From contig JAQGAU010000217.1 in the NCBI GenBank assembly GCA_034698045.1, positions 1-34,164 on the forward strand: a DNA stretch of 34,164 bases, read 5' to 3'. The position numbers were made by a program, and so were the translations under genes. Positions 11,029-22,833 of this stretch are shown one piece after another. The first letter of the stretch is position 1, and every line of letters starts with the position of its first letter. Source of the DNA: Paramacrobiotus richtersi. Taxonomy: Eukaryota > Tardigrada > Eutardigrada > Parachela > Macrobiotidae. The notes under the pieces were generated by a model that saw nothing but the letters and a program-made list of their open reading frames with translations, made no database searches and had not been told where the DNA came from.

Positions 11029-11880
11029 ATGATGATTAATCACGCTGGTGAATGCGTTGTTGTAGTCGCCCTAACTCTGCTCGTTCAGGGTCAGGTACAA
11101 GACGCGCCCATTGGGAAAGGTCTGCTTGGCATTCCGTTCGTCGTCAACACGGTTCCGCTTCCAGATCCACCCGAGGTACGTCATGCGCCTTATCTTTCGC
11201 AATCACATTTAAGCTTCATGATTGCAAAGATTTCTTGGCAGTAGCGCTATACATTAGGACAGAAAATCCGAGAATCTCTGTGTTTTGGTAAGAAATTAAG
11301 CCTGGAGTATCAGACACAAACAGTATGGCACAAACTGTGACAAACACACACACACCGAGTATGGCACAAACATCGACAGTCTGGCAGTGTAACAATCCCC
11401 CAAAAATGTCAGGGATTTTCAAACCTGGCTAATTCGTGCTGCATTTGTAAGTCTGTATAGTTAGGCACGCTTGCTAAACACGTAATATTACACTACAGTC
11501 ATAGATTCTACGGTGGTTCGCACTGACAAACTTCAGTGCAAGGCAACTTTAGCGGCTTGCATTTTAGCTACAACAGGTGTGTATCCAATACGGCGACCAA
11601 GTCACGAATTACGTATCGGGAATATGCGATCAACTAGTAATTCACGTCCGTATTCGCAATCGTCCGCGTAAAAGCACGCAGTCCGAGGTGGGATAGTAGC
11701 AGACTTTATTACATAGGATTGGTTGGAAAAAGGGCTAGATGTTTTTTCCGTACTGCATGTACGGCTCAGGACATTCCCCGACAGTTGTACACTGACCCGG
11801 CGACCGTTCTGTTCCATGATACCGCTTCCTGAATGCATACACAGGACCGTAACTGGACTGTCGACGTAACTGGACCTTTG
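11029..11880 (+). pseudogene. Lipocalin pseudogene with all three exons decayed (copy 3)
   Basis: Exon 1 (11029-11175) is still open. It encodes a signal peptide (MMINHAGECVVVVALTLLVQ) and ends VPLPDPPE before a GT donor, but the conserved GKGCGIP is GKGLLGIP, so its cysteine is lost. Exon 2 is reduced to two overlapping start fragments within 11299-11395 separated by a CA-rich stretch, so the barrel is destroyed. Exon 3 starts at 11537 after TTCAG and follows the family for about 340 bp, with stops and indels, to the D-I-P-R-Q and I-P-L-P-E-C regions. The upstream flank (10870-11028) matches that of the gene at 1665, so it derives from the three-exon subfamily upstream, while exon 3 resembles the 26556 gene. 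Confidence 0.8.
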
Positions 11881-14692
11881 CAAAGAATGCTTATCTCGCG
11901 ATATTCTGCCTACAATGTCTGCAGTCGGAACATATGGCTGGTTGTTTACCGTGGCACTGCAGCTGCTCCGGAACTACTTGTCCCATTTCTTGTTACACCT
12001 TGTTGCCGAAATGTGCTAAAATAAACTAATCAATTATGCTGTTTTACTCCTGCGATTTGTATGTTTTAAAGCAACTTTCACTAGCTGGTTTTCGTACGCC
12101 TTGTTTGACAGTACAGTACTTCAAAGGACAAAGGGCTCGACAGCATGTTGTGCGTCTTCCGTCGTTATCCATAGCTGCGGTGTTGGAACCACATATTTTA
12201 TTTTTATGCAGATTCAATAGCGACTTTTGTCTTACAACATGGGAATTATTACTCGTGCATTTTGTAAACGAGACCGACACGACATCATGAACAACTTAAA
12301 ATCGTATATAACAAAGGTGACATACTTGTTTCTATACCAGGCCATTATAAAAGAATTGCTGCAAAAGGCAGAATTAACGAAGCACAGAGACGTGAGCGGA
12401 CAAACAATGACTTCCGTGTGGTTCATAATCGGGAGCGCTTCCCGTCAAGCCTGGCAAGCGGTTAGCACGATCAAAGATCGTTTTTTCGCGAAACACAGCG
12501 GCATCTTGGTATACTGATCAGGAGATGCGTGACACATGGAATATGCGCCTGGGAACATAACGGCGTCCTTGATCGATCGTGTTGTCGCGTTCTTCAAGTG
12601 CCACTAGACCGTACGAGTAGTGGACGTTGTTTTGTCTCCACCGCACATGCACTGTACATAAGCAGAAGACACCGTTTTCCATGGCTAAACATGTCTGGCT
12701 CGTTTGGAGTGTTCATGTACTGTGAGCAAGATAAGCTTAATCAACTAAACAATACACATGCAAATATAAACGTCCCGCCCTGAAACCTAGTTAATACAGA
12801 GACTGGCGTCAAAAAAATCAATAATCTAGATTACCAGGATTGACATTCCTTGTCTTATATGACATATAGTTTTATCACTTAAGAGTTAAGCCTTGAGGTA
12901 CTGTACAGATATCTATGGCGAACAAATCACTTAATATCCGAAATGGGCCGAAATGAGATCTTCGCATTTATGCATACTGTATGCATTTCTATCCTGAAAC
13001 TCGTGTCATTTTGTTTTACTTTAAGTAGTTATTCGAAAACTCTACCCAGCAAAGGGACGAAAACAAACATTGTCTGCAGAAAAAAGGGAGCTGCCACATA
13101 TACGCTTGTAGTCAATTTCTTACCAGGTAGAGCCAAACAAAAATCCAAGGTGGAAAAATTATGCTGATTAGGCAGTGCATGCAGTGACGGACTTCGCCTG
13201 AATTCCTAGTGTAACAAAAAAACCCGATGCTTAGGTATTTATATCCTGTAAGTAACTCGTTTGCATATCAAGCACAGAATTATGTGTTTCCATGCGGTTG
13301 AAAAGTTTCTTAAGAACATATAACTACTAGCAAGTTAACAACAGACTTCACCGAATTATCTTCCGATGTATAACAAAGGATACAGAACGGTTATAAAAGC
13401 TTTAGATTTTTATAAATTGTAACCCAAACAGCTCAATATAATATAGTGTTCTTACGTGACAACGGTTGTGACTTCCTGCCGCTCCATAACTGTGCTTTAA
13501 AAGATCGCCGGAAGGATATATGGTACGTAACGTTAATCTGTAAAATCGGTTATACAGAGCTTATAAAGTGTATTCATTTTTACCTTAAAACTCACGTTTC
13601 GCGTCCAAAGGAGGGCGGCACTTGTATATAATATAGGGGAATGCGGTTTTCCTGTCCTTTGTTTGTGATTGCCCTTTGCAGGTTTTGGAGGTTCTCCTTC
13701 ACCTAATAAGGTACTTACCCAATCTGACTATGCGGCTCAGAAAGGGGCGCTCCTAACTTATTAGGTATGCGTCTTCACAAGATATTACAAACAACCAGCT
13801 ACAAATTTAGTCCTGCAAGCAGTTTGTATAGAGCTGCTTTTAACCTGGCTAGCCGCAACAGTAGACAAGCTGGGCATAAAAGTTACGCAGCCTGCAAACT
13901 GTTATTGTTCTTTGCATCCAGCTACATATCCACTACATTATCTTCACCAAGTACGACCCAGCATCCCGCGGCAACTAGTTTCCCAACGATCGATTTCCGT
14001 ACCATGATCTCTGTATTGTGGGCCAGTGCTGGCGAAACGCAGACTGAGCATGTTTTGCATATGAATATCCCTATGGGCGTCATTAAAGGGAGACATATGC
14101 GGTGGAACTTGAAACCGAGACAAGCCGTTTACTTCCACCAGTTTTTGCCAAGAAACAATTTTGTTGTGTCGGTCTGGCAAATCCTTTCTCTGGATAGTTG
14201 CAGGAAGTGTGTTGTACATACGTAAAGTTGGAACGTACTCCGCAATGCAGTGCATGATTCTAATGCGGGATAGGACCACAGTTGGGAGAAACACTCACTG
14301 TCAGAAGGCAGATGTAGAAAAATAATGAACGCTTGTCATTGTAATCGTTTTAATTCAGGCCATACAAGATCGCCACTATACGGTATTAATAGTCGAAAAC
14401 AAATCAGATCAATGTTGTTAAAGTAATGCAAAAAAGAATCAGCTGGTAAACAGAACGGGGGATTTTGGATTCCTCTGTTAAATAGCCGTGAAGGAAATTG
14501 TCGGTTACACAAACATTTGTCCAAGAGCTTTACTACTCGGCAATGCGACAAAGCATAATGTAGGCAGCTGCCCTTTAATGTGGAAAATGCCTATCTGATT
14601 GTGAGCATAAAAGTTGTTAGATTAGTGCAAGCTGGCTAACGGTCATCAGGATTTTAGTAGACTCTTTTTTTGATATGAGTCAACTAGTTAAC
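11881..14692. other. Non-coding spacer, second copy of duplicated unit
   Basis: No gene is supported. This is the sister of 6401-10479 without the AAATAGTAA insertion. It gives the best estimate of the unit before that insertion. The two plus-strand open frames at 12227-12517 and 13767-14225 are not preserved in the sister copy. Confidence 0.55.
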
Positions 14693-15260
14693 TACCCTGC
14701 TGCCGTCAACACGGTCTCAAATTCCGGTCCCGCTCGAGTACGTTGAGCATATTGTATAAGCATCTTACTGGTTCATTACTTCCGGCCATCATTCACGCAC
14801 AGTTCCGCACTCGACTTCATATTGTGCAAAGACATCGAAATACGTTTGATATCGCATATTCCTTAGCTGGTTTCTTTAGATGGCGGTACGGTGGTGGAAA
14901 CAGCGGCAACCAGGCATCGTGACATTAAACCAGTATCTGGAGCATGTGCCGGTGGATCGCGGCGGTCTTCCTTTCACGACGACACCTGCCGTTGGAATGC
15001 TACTCCGGACTCAGCAGTACAATAGCGCAAATGATATTCAACACGTGCACCGCTCCTTGTATGGAGTCATTGGACAATGTCCCTAGAAGAATTTATTTAG
15101 TTTGATGATCTACTATCTTATCTTAGCTAATCCTATTCTGCTGATACGGAATTGCACCGGCGAACGATCTGATCGAGGGTGTTGTTCCTGGGCGATTCTA
15201 CATGCTACACGCCTGTCGTGGATCTGGAATGTGCGAAAGATTCATCTCATCTATTAACTA
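14693..15260 (+). pseudogene. Decayed lipocalin gene (copy 4)
   Basis: An exon 1 fragment at 14693-14737 keeps the GTCAACACGGT core. Exon 2 begins at 14880 after TTTAG and is open for 68 codons, MAVRWWKQRQPGIVTLNQYL to a stop at 15084-15086. It ends just after the family's GQC, so about 15 residues and the splice donor are lost. The G-x-W glycine is valine. A weak exon 3 trace lies near 15190-15260 (FYMLHACRGSGMCERF compared with the family's FYVVYLCA...SGMCDRP, with an internal deletion). The copy is not functional as read. Confidence 0.75.
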
Positions 15261-16290
15261 TGTTCTAAGTCACTCATTCTTGAAGGATACGACTAACCGG
15301 ACTGCAGGAACGCACTTGTGGCGGCGACCATCTGGACGCATAGCGACCCGATGTGGGAAATTAAGAAAACGGCGGTCCCACCAAATTACAAGCTTTACAA
15401 AGTAGAAGTATATATTATAGATATAACTGCTGCATGCAAAAATGACCAGACACTGGCTGTTATCCTGCCGCCGGTCCACTTAATGCGTAAAGCTGCCACA
15501 GGAGGTTGTCTTCGGCTTGCATGCATGTACTGCACGTGAGCGAATAACCAAAACAATTACACTCAAGGATATTACGAAAATTACTTCCGTCGTTCGACAT
15601 CATTGCAAGCTCGATGGCCTTTCTGCTAGAGCTGGCCTTCGTACGAAACAAAAATTTAAGGCAGAAGCAGTTAATCATGCATTTAGAGTGCATGAGATCG
15701 AGCATTTCCGGTAATCAGTAAACCAAAGCGTCTAGAGCGAACTGAATGTGCACATGCTCTTACTTACTGCGTGTCCGTTACACGGCAGCTTCGAAAAACG
15801 GACACATGTATAAACATGATTTATACATCGCAAACATCCACGGCGGGACGATTAAAATTAATGTTCTACTGATTCGGCTGCGGAAATATATCCCGACTCT
15901 ACCATACGCATTTGGAATGTGTTGAAGATGTTCGTTTGCTAAATGTCGATCCACAGTAACTTTACAATTAAGCCCACGCATTCGTGATGTTCATGATTTT
16001 GTTTAATAACAATTCATTGGTAAGCTCGGGTCTCTAATACACATGCATAAACACATCCGCAAGCGCAATTCAGCATTCTGCGCGTTGAACTAACTTTTTT
16101 CGAAACATATAACGCGTCAGTAGCAAGTTACAGAACCCCTGTTCGAATGTGTGATCGTCAATAAAGTGTTAGGTTAGCGGTGAAACCGGAAGTACCGCAT
16201 AATGCTACTCTCCTTAACATATTTAATTCAGGCTGACACCGTTCATTCTCGACGGTCAATTTTCTTCGCGCATTCAGCTTCTCTACGACA
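15261..16290. other. Intergenic, partly shared with 800-1664
   Basis: No gene is supported. From about 15590 it is the diverged counterpart of 800-1664 (see that entry). The bases just before 16291 share a TCTCGAC..GTC..TTTTCTTCGCGC context with the flanks at 1600-1664 and 10965-11028. Confidence 0.5.
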
Positions 16291-17351
16291 ATGGTGCAGA
16301 GGGAAATCTTACTTAGTCACACAGTCAAATGTATTTTCGTCGTATTAACACTAGTTTTACGCGTCCAGGGACAGTATGCGCAGATTAAAAAAGGCTGTGG
16401 AATTCCAATCATAGTCAACACGGTTCCGGTTCCCAATCCAGCTCAGGTAAAGGATCGCTCTTTATTTTTGGAACCAAATGCGCTGTGGTATAAACAGACT
16501 GAAAATCATGTGTTTTTCTTGACAGGTAGCTGGTGACTGGTATAAACTTCGACAGTCAGGCGGAGTAACAACCAATCAGATCTTTCATCACACCGTGCTT
16601 AATCGTACCGCAATGCCCTTTTCTACAACACCAGCAATAGGGACGGTGATTCAAATGGGACAATACAACAATCCAGACACCACGAACTGTATCCACCGAT
16701 ATTATTTGGGAGTGTGCGGTGTTAACGGACAATGTTATGGAAAAGGATTGTCGTCCGTGGACGGTTACGTTCCCAGTAAGAAAAGCTGTTCCAGCCAACA
16801 AAATAAAACTTTTACGTACATAATTCGTAAGAACAAATAGTGGTCATTACTATGAGCATACAACTTATGAAATACGTACGGATATGAAGAAACTTGCATT
16901 CTATGCGTTCGTTATGTATCTGCATGTATGCAGCAATAGTGTAGCACGGCATGGACATTTTACGTTTCAGTCTAACGCCGCTTACACTTCTTACTTTCTT
17001 TTCGTTTTGGATTTAGTAACGAACGAGTTCAACATATTATACCTGGATATCGACAGCTTCTACCTGGCTTACGTATGTGCGAGACCCAACTACAAAAGTG
17101 GAATGTGCGATTTACCATCTTTCCATGTGATTTGTCGGAAGCGACCGGATCAGATGAGCGCTGACCAAGTAAAGGCCATTGATGATATAGTTGACGCGGT
17201 TCTCGCGCCGTACTGTTACTCCTCTATGGACATGGCGCGACAGGTGTACACGAATGATAAGCCTTTCTGTACCCAGATGGACTATCCTGAATGCGTCGGG
17301 AAACTTGTTACCGGTTTGAAGAACGAAATTGGTAACGTCATTAGTAACTGA
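16291..17351 (+). CDS. Lipocalin-like secreted protein, three-exon type
   Basis: Model: exons 16291-16446, 16526-16775 and 17017-17351, with introns in phases 0 and 1 (79 and 241 bp), giving 246 residues. The signal peptide has the core CIFVVLTLVLRVQG. The N-terminal segment has KKGCGIPIIVNTVPVPNPAQ. VAGDWYKLRQ holds G-x-W at 55-57. Exon 3 has LYLDIDSFYLAYVC, then KSGMCDLPSFHVICRKRPDQ and APYC. Exon 2 (250 nt) and exon 3 (335 nt) are the same length as in the gene at 1665, so the two are recent cassette duplicates. An alternative start upstream of the last exon (16884) is only intron read-through. Both copies look intact, unlike the copies between them. Confidence 0.87.
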
Positions 17352-17574
17352 TAACGATTATCGTGAACAAATGCGGCGTTTTATCTAATATTGACTGGAT
17401 TGGACACTTACTTACATTGTTAATTGCGTACTTCAACTACTGGATTTGTTTTATTTATTGTCCTTCGGTTATGTATCTTCCACTGTCGATCAGTGACGAC
17501 TCATTAGAAAAGAGGAAGTGTAATACAGTTTTGTTTAAGCGATAAATTGTGAACTTCAGAGTATGTTTTGCAGT

Positions 17575-17580
17575 AATAAA
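17575..17580 (+). terminator. Candidate polyadenylation signal
   Basis: AATAAA lies 224 bp after the stop codon of the lipocalin gene at 16291-17351. It is the first canonical signal downstream. Confidence 0.4.
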
Positions 17581-18040
17581 GGAAATTCTTCTGTTTACCT
17601 CTTATTTGACGCATTTATGCCTTGTACACATCCATCAAAACATATAATGTACGCTGTACACAATTTAAGCTGAACTGCAGCATCTTGCCAATGTGAAAAT
17701 TATTTTTTGTTCAAATCTTTTTACCATGGTGCAGTATAATTCGGAACACCCGGAATCCAAACGTCTAGTGTCGCCTTTGATTGACTTTTTCCTCGTTCGT
17801 TACTGTTACTCTGCGCGAACACATGACCTGCGTCCGCCTTTGCGGGGTACGAGCCTCGTACGGGCCTCGTATCATATATCAGTCGATGTCAGTCCAATGC
17901 AACGGATTATTCCGTTGCCACTTGAAAAAACGTGGTTTAATTAAATCGGAAGATTAAAGCATGTAACCCAAACTCCAATTTTGTGGTTCTACATTGTCAT
18001 ATGGTAATTTCGAACAAGATCGGTGGATAAGAAGTGGAAA
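17581..18040. other. Intergenic between lipocalin and membrane-protein copy
   Basis: No gene is seen. The stretch is the counterpart of 3010-3304 plus the last bases before 4740. It lacks the 1.4 kb insertion found in the other cassette. Confidence 0.45.
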
Positions 18041-19191
18041 ATGCTACTGTATTCGAAAGTTTTTGCATTGTGGGTGTGGATGGCTTTTGCATTGACGTTT
18101 ACGTGCACACGGGGTGAAGATCATTTCACGGATGATGATCAGGAATGGATGCCCAACGTGGAGGACGAACGGGATGTAAAGCAGACTGTGAATCGTCCGA
18201 GAGATGGCAGGTTTGTGTACTATAACAACTCCCACGAACTGGTTGAGAAACCGGGATGATTACCAACATTACGGGAAGAAATCGTCGAAATATTCGCATT
18301 CAGTAAACTGTGTGATTGTGTTTGAGACGCGCATAAGTTACTATGAACGAAGCAGTCACAAATCGCAAGAGTCTCACAACTCCACGAGACACGATTAATT
18401 CGCACACATCGTTTTCCGAAGTTTATTAGTGGTACCGCCACACAACAGATTGGCACAGCGTGTACTCCATCCTTCGGTTACGTTTTCAGGCCATTCGATT
18501 CATTCAAACACGCGCTAAAATCTCCTGCTGGCATACTACTAGGAAAGTGCACTCGCTCGTAGCGGGCACTGGTGACCGAAGTGAAGAAGATTACGCACAC
18601 GATTTAATAATCTATATTATTATTTATTATTATTATTATTAAATATTAAAAATGAATAATAATAGTGACCGAATTGAGATCCACTTGAGCTGAGTATAGA
18701 GGACCTTCGCTTTGCTTCGGTCGAAAATAAATGACCTTTGGTTTTAGCTCTCGTGTCCATACACCTGTGCATGACAATGAGTTCAATATCCGGCTCAAAA
18801 TGCTCATCAGGAGGAATCTCGGTTCTCTTCTACAGCGTCCACGGAATCAGATTTGCCAACCAACAAGTGTCCAAAATCGAAAGACGATCTGTGTCGTTTA
18901 ACAGCATCAGACGCCGATAGTCTTTGGTTTAAGCTCTTTGGAATCCGGAACGTACAGCATGGGAAGGCTGTTGTCGTTTCCGTCGGGACGGCGTTCGCTA
19001 CTATCTTTGTCTAGGAATTCTCTTAGTCATAGTATTATTTGTGCTTGTAGTTATATATAATCGTTCAGTTTTGGAGGGCATTAATGAGACGGAATGATTG
19101 GGAACGATTCGTTTTTATCGTGCGTATATTTGGGACAGCGCTGGTGTTTGTTGTGGTCATCAATCGCGCTGCACGAGAGATCTGTCCGTGA
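18041..19191 (+). pseudogene. Frameshifted duplicate of the small membrane-protein gene
   Basis: Exon 1 (18041-18210) is intact. MLLYSKVFALWVWMAFALTF is a signal peptide, an acidic stretch follows, and the exon ends at a GT donor in phase 2, exactly as in the 4740 gene. Exon 2 begins near 18749 after TTTTAG. In the expected frame it stops within about 60 codons. Homologous pieces then appear in other frames: DDLCRLTASDADSLWFKLFG matches the CRLTP...FWCRLLGIRN region, a stop interrupts the hydrophobic run near 19012, and IVQFWRALMRRNDWERF through INRAAREICP matches the C-terminus to TGA at 19189-19191. At least two frame changes are needed, so it is probably dead, unless exon 1 is spliced elsewhere. 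Confidence 0.75.
18604..18662. repeat. ATT/TTA-rich microsatellite
   Basis: Imperfect run of TTA/ATT trinucleotides inside the intron of the frameshifted membrane-protein copy. Confidence 0.8.
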
Positions 19192-20318
19192 TCTCCTGTC
19201 TTTGACAATTCATCGTTCATACGGTGACTTCAATTAATATTAACTGCTTTTCCACGCTGCGACGTATTTGTTTTAGTGATTTACCGATAGTTTTGCAGAG
19301 AATTTGTTGCCCTGGTTTCAGCTGCTGCTTCATGGCTGATGTGGTCTTGTATGCGAAGACGTGGATAAGTTTGAGTGTGTGAAGCGCTGCTTGATGCTTT
19401 ACACAATGTTTTGAAAATTCCAGAGATTTTTCAGAACGGAATGCTTATAATGCAGTGAGCGCTTGTTAATTTGATACATTCAAGAGTCCACGGTTCCCAA
19501 AACACAGAGGGCGTTTCCCCGCTGGATTTCAATACTTAAGCGTTGTCGGAGAAACATCATAGACCGTGGATCTCCGTTTTTCTCGCAAATTTTTCTTCCT
19601 GCTTCTTTCAGAAACGTCTTCGCTTCCGCATTGCTATCATTATCGATACTGGGAAAAAGAAAAACGGGATATATATTAAACATCCAGTATGATGTTTACT
19701 CCACGAATCTTTGTGACCGAGGTCATCATCTGTTTTGATATTTATCATTAAAAGGATGGTACTCGTAATACAGACATGAATCCATTCTGAATCCGGATAA
19801 ACTGGTTATACATAGAAACAGACAGACAGCACAGTAACACATGTACTTCAGTACAACAACAACACAAAACGATCGCCGCAAGGTATAATATATGTCAAGG
19901 TCGCTCATTTATCTTAAACGTACGTAAGCTTGCGAACCACTGGTACTGCTTATCGTTCAAACAATCTTTGAAGCTTTTTGCAGTTTTTTAGAACGAGGTA
20001 TTTATTAAGCAAAGGGTCAACGCCTTGTAGGGTTACGTGACCCATCGGATATACCGGAATCTAAAATTTGGTTCTAAAATTTGACTCTCTACAAACGCCG
20101 ACCGTCACGTAACAGTTCTCGTGGATGGCACGTTATTCTTAACGTTTTCAAGAGTCATCCGAAGAAAGATATATCGACACCTTTTTTTTCAGTATTGCAT
20201 AACGCGAGTGTTAAACAACGCATTGTTACAGTGCTCGTTTTCGGCAATTCTTTACTTCTTCATCGCATTTCTTGCTGTAAATCGTACAAGCAGTCTGTGT
20301 GGTGAGTCCGTACTTCAA
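19192..20318. other. Intergenic; one short repeat-like open frame
   Basis: No gene is supported. On the minus strand 19683-19480 is open for 67 codons, ending RQRLSIEIQRGNALCVLGTV, which reads like a fragment of a repetitive-element polyprotein. I cannot assign the family, and there is no flanking element structure. Confidence 0.3.
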
Positions 20319-21503
20319 ATGGCACTCTCACTTTATATTGCGGGTACGTACAAGTTCGACTAATACTTGAGCGAAATTCCATAATCCAGTTTATGTATCT
20401 GTGGTTCTTTGCAGTAGGACTGCTCCTTATGGTATCCGTCGCATACGGCCAGCGGACCGGAACGTACAACACTTATCCGCAGTCCGATGATTATGGGAAA
20501 CGCTGCGGTCTGCCCCTCGTCGTTCCCACTGTCCCTGATCCCCAACCAGAACGCGTAGGTGAAAAACCTTTCTGATCTGAAAATATTCGGCATATGATGC
20601 TTCTTTAATTAACGATCCTCCGTTGTACAGCTTCGCGGAACATGGTACAAATACCGTCAGTCGGGCAGCAAAACTCCCGTATCCGTAAACCAGTATCTTG
20701 AGTTTCAACCTCTTGGAAGAACCGGTTTACCGTTCAGCACGGTCCCGGCGGAGGCCTTGTGGATTCAGCTTCCCCAGTATGATGCTCTCAACAGTACTGC
20801 GTGCAATACACGATTCTGGACTGGTTTGTTTGGTTTGAATGGCAAAAGTCCCGGGCAAGCTTCCCAAGCTACAAGTGGTTTCATTCCAGGTATGTTCATT
20901 ATCTTAGTGGTAGCATTTGCCGAATTGCCGGGAACGGTGTGGGTCTGTAATACATATAAAGCTGACATACCAGTGATACCACCACAACGTTTTGTCATCA
21001 GAAGTCGACAGAAGAGGTTATCTGAGAGAGAAGACAGAAGATAATCTGCATCATGGTGGTTCAAACATTCTTACCAGTTTTTTGCTAGTATCCCTGCCAA
21101 ACGCGTAGTTCGCTACTATGTTTATACATACATTCTAATACTGTCACTAATCCATGGAACAATTTTAGTTCAAGACAACCAGAATGGCTTGTACTTCGAC
21201 TACGATAAAGTGTACATCTTATACGGGTGCTCGGTGCCGAATTACCCAACGGGAATGTGCGACAAACCAGCGATCCACGTCAGCACTCGTAACCGTCCGG
21301 ATAAAATGACTCAGTCCGAGATGGAGTATCTGGACAACTTAATTAACCAGATCTTTGCTCCGTATTGCATTACGGCGCAGGACATTCCCCGGCAATTGTT
21401 CACGGATGATCGGCCGCTGTGCCCTCTGATACCGCTTCCGGAATGCGTACAGAAGACCATCAATGGATTATCCTTTGATGTCCTAGATGCCGTTACTCGC
21501 TAG
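20319..21503 (+). CDS. Lipocalin-like secreted protein, four-exon type
   Basis: Model: exons 20319-20343, 20415-20554, 20631-20889 and 21169-21503, with introns in phases 1, 0 and 1, giving 252 residues. The signal peptide is split by the first intron: MALSLYIA, then VGLLLMVSVAYGQ. The N-terminal segment has YGKRCGLPLVVPTVPDPQPE. LRGTWYKYRQ gives G-x-W at 58-60. NSTACNTRFWTGLFG carries a sequon and a cysteine. The last exon opens GLYFDYDKVYILYGC (second lipocalin motif), then NRPDKM (third), APYC, D-I-P-R-Q-L-F-T and CPLIPLPEC. An ATG at 20393 could start exon 2 alone, but the same tiny first exon occurs in three paralogues, so the split model is preferred. Confidence 0.85.
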
Positions 21504-22165
21504 AACTTTTGAATTATAGTTGTTAACGCGCGGTAAATGAAATCTGAGTGGCGAAATGTGTTGATAACATATTGTATTCTAGCGAGTCGTATTATAGCCA
21601 AAGATGCAAAAAATGTGCCCGATACAAAATGTGTAATGCACCAATGGTGATAATACATTAAATTTTAATGTGCTAGGTAACCCAGTAGGCAATGTGTTCT
21701 CCAGATACCATGAACAGCGTAACGTCATGGAAAATTTAACTTGAACGTTTTGGACGAGACTAACAAGTTTTATCGCTGCTGCTACAAGAAAAATGGCTAT
21801 TGGTGTTTATGTTAACTGGTGACCTTTGGCCACAAAGCCGACCGAATATGGTCACTTCCTGTGGTGAGCATATCGTTGATCTCCAGACGAATTGTTTTCA
21901 AGAACCTTGAACCGCTGGTGAAATCTGAATTTACAGCATGAGTAAGATCGGTAACAGATAAATTTCTCGGGAACGGTATGAAGTGTTGCTTGCTGGTTTA
22001 TTTGACCGCACTTATACTCGCATGTCGTGTAAAAGCAGCAGTTTTACCGTACCCACGTGTACACGCGGTGTAAAGCCACTAGTGTTTTAGTATCTTTGGA
22101 TCCTACTGTTAAAACCCAGCGTAGTCGGTGTCTACAGACGCTACCTGTACAATGAAGGAATCTTA
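21504..22165. other. Intergenic, nothing recognised
   Basis: AT-rich flank downstream of the lipocalin gene. No coding, RNA or repeat signal is seen. Confidence 0.4.
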
Positions 22166-22833
22166 GTGAAATTTCTCGGCTTGCTAGCTATTATTACTCA
22201 GCTTACTTTTCTGATTACGGCAGCAGACCTACCAGTCGTGGTTCACATAGCGAGACCTGCTTCCCGAGAGACGGTTGTCGAGCAATCGCCAAATTCCAAA
22301 TGCCACATCGGTTTCTCGAGGGGACGTTTACTCGTCAGCTGCCGTGAAGCGCATCTGGATATTCCTGGTAACTTTAATGCCTCCGGCATGCCCAGTGAAA
22401 CAGCCGAACTGATCCAACGTGCTCGGCCAATTTTGCCCGCTACGGATACGAAAACAACGCCTACTGCAATGTGATGAAAGACAATGCTCAGCCCCTGCCC
22501 GCATGTCCGCAGTTGGATTCCGTCGAGCTAAAGCGCTGGCAAGGTGAGCAGGGGGGTCGATTCCGGTTCAATGTCTTGTTGGCAAATCAGCGACCGAACC
22601 TCAAGGTACTGTGGATGACCTTCTGAAAAATCGGCAGTCTGGAAGCGGACGACTTCAAGGGATTCAACGCACTGGAGACGCTACAGCTTTTCGCTAATGA
22701 TATAGCGGATGTTTCTCCGCATTTCTTTTCGTCTACTGCCCCTGGAGTGCCGGCCTTACGCATGCTTAATCTTAGAGAGAACCGTATATCGTCATTTGAC
22801 TGGGGGAGCCTGCAACCACTGGCCGCGACACTT
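22166..22833 (+). pseudogene. Leucine-rich-repeat protein fragment, broken
   Basis: The 5' part encodes a signal-peptide-like start (KFLGLLAIITQLTFLITAAD) and an LRR N-terminal cap-like region (CHIGFSRGRLLVSCREAHLD then IP). No ATG is in frame. The frame opens directly after an AG at 22164-22165, so the start may be in an upstream exon or lost. The reading then shifts by +1 near 22380-22420, continuing as CSANFARYGYENNAYCNVMK, CPQLDSVELKRW and NLKVLWMTF to a TGA at 22624. After that, LRR pattern resumes (ALETLQLFANDI, ALRMLNLRENRI) up to a GT donor at 22834. One frameshift and one stop indicate a pseudogene or assembly error. The function is unknown; extracellular LRR proteins usually bind other proteins. 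Confidence 0.6.

Noticed and set aside
13767..14294. Long frames on both strands (152 and 116 codons) in the spacer
   Set aside because: The sister copy at 9600-10100 breaks both frames while still matching at base level, so coding conservation is absent.
16884..17016. ATG-initiated extension upstream of the last exon of the 16291 gene
   Set aside because: It is intron sequence. The acceptor at 17016 and phase match all paralogues, and the extension is not conserved in the 1665 copy.
20393..20575. Alternative start MYLWFFAVG for the 20319 gene
   Set aside because: It gives a usable signal peptide, but the split first exon is conserved in the 24534, 26556 and 33387 genes, so it is less likely.
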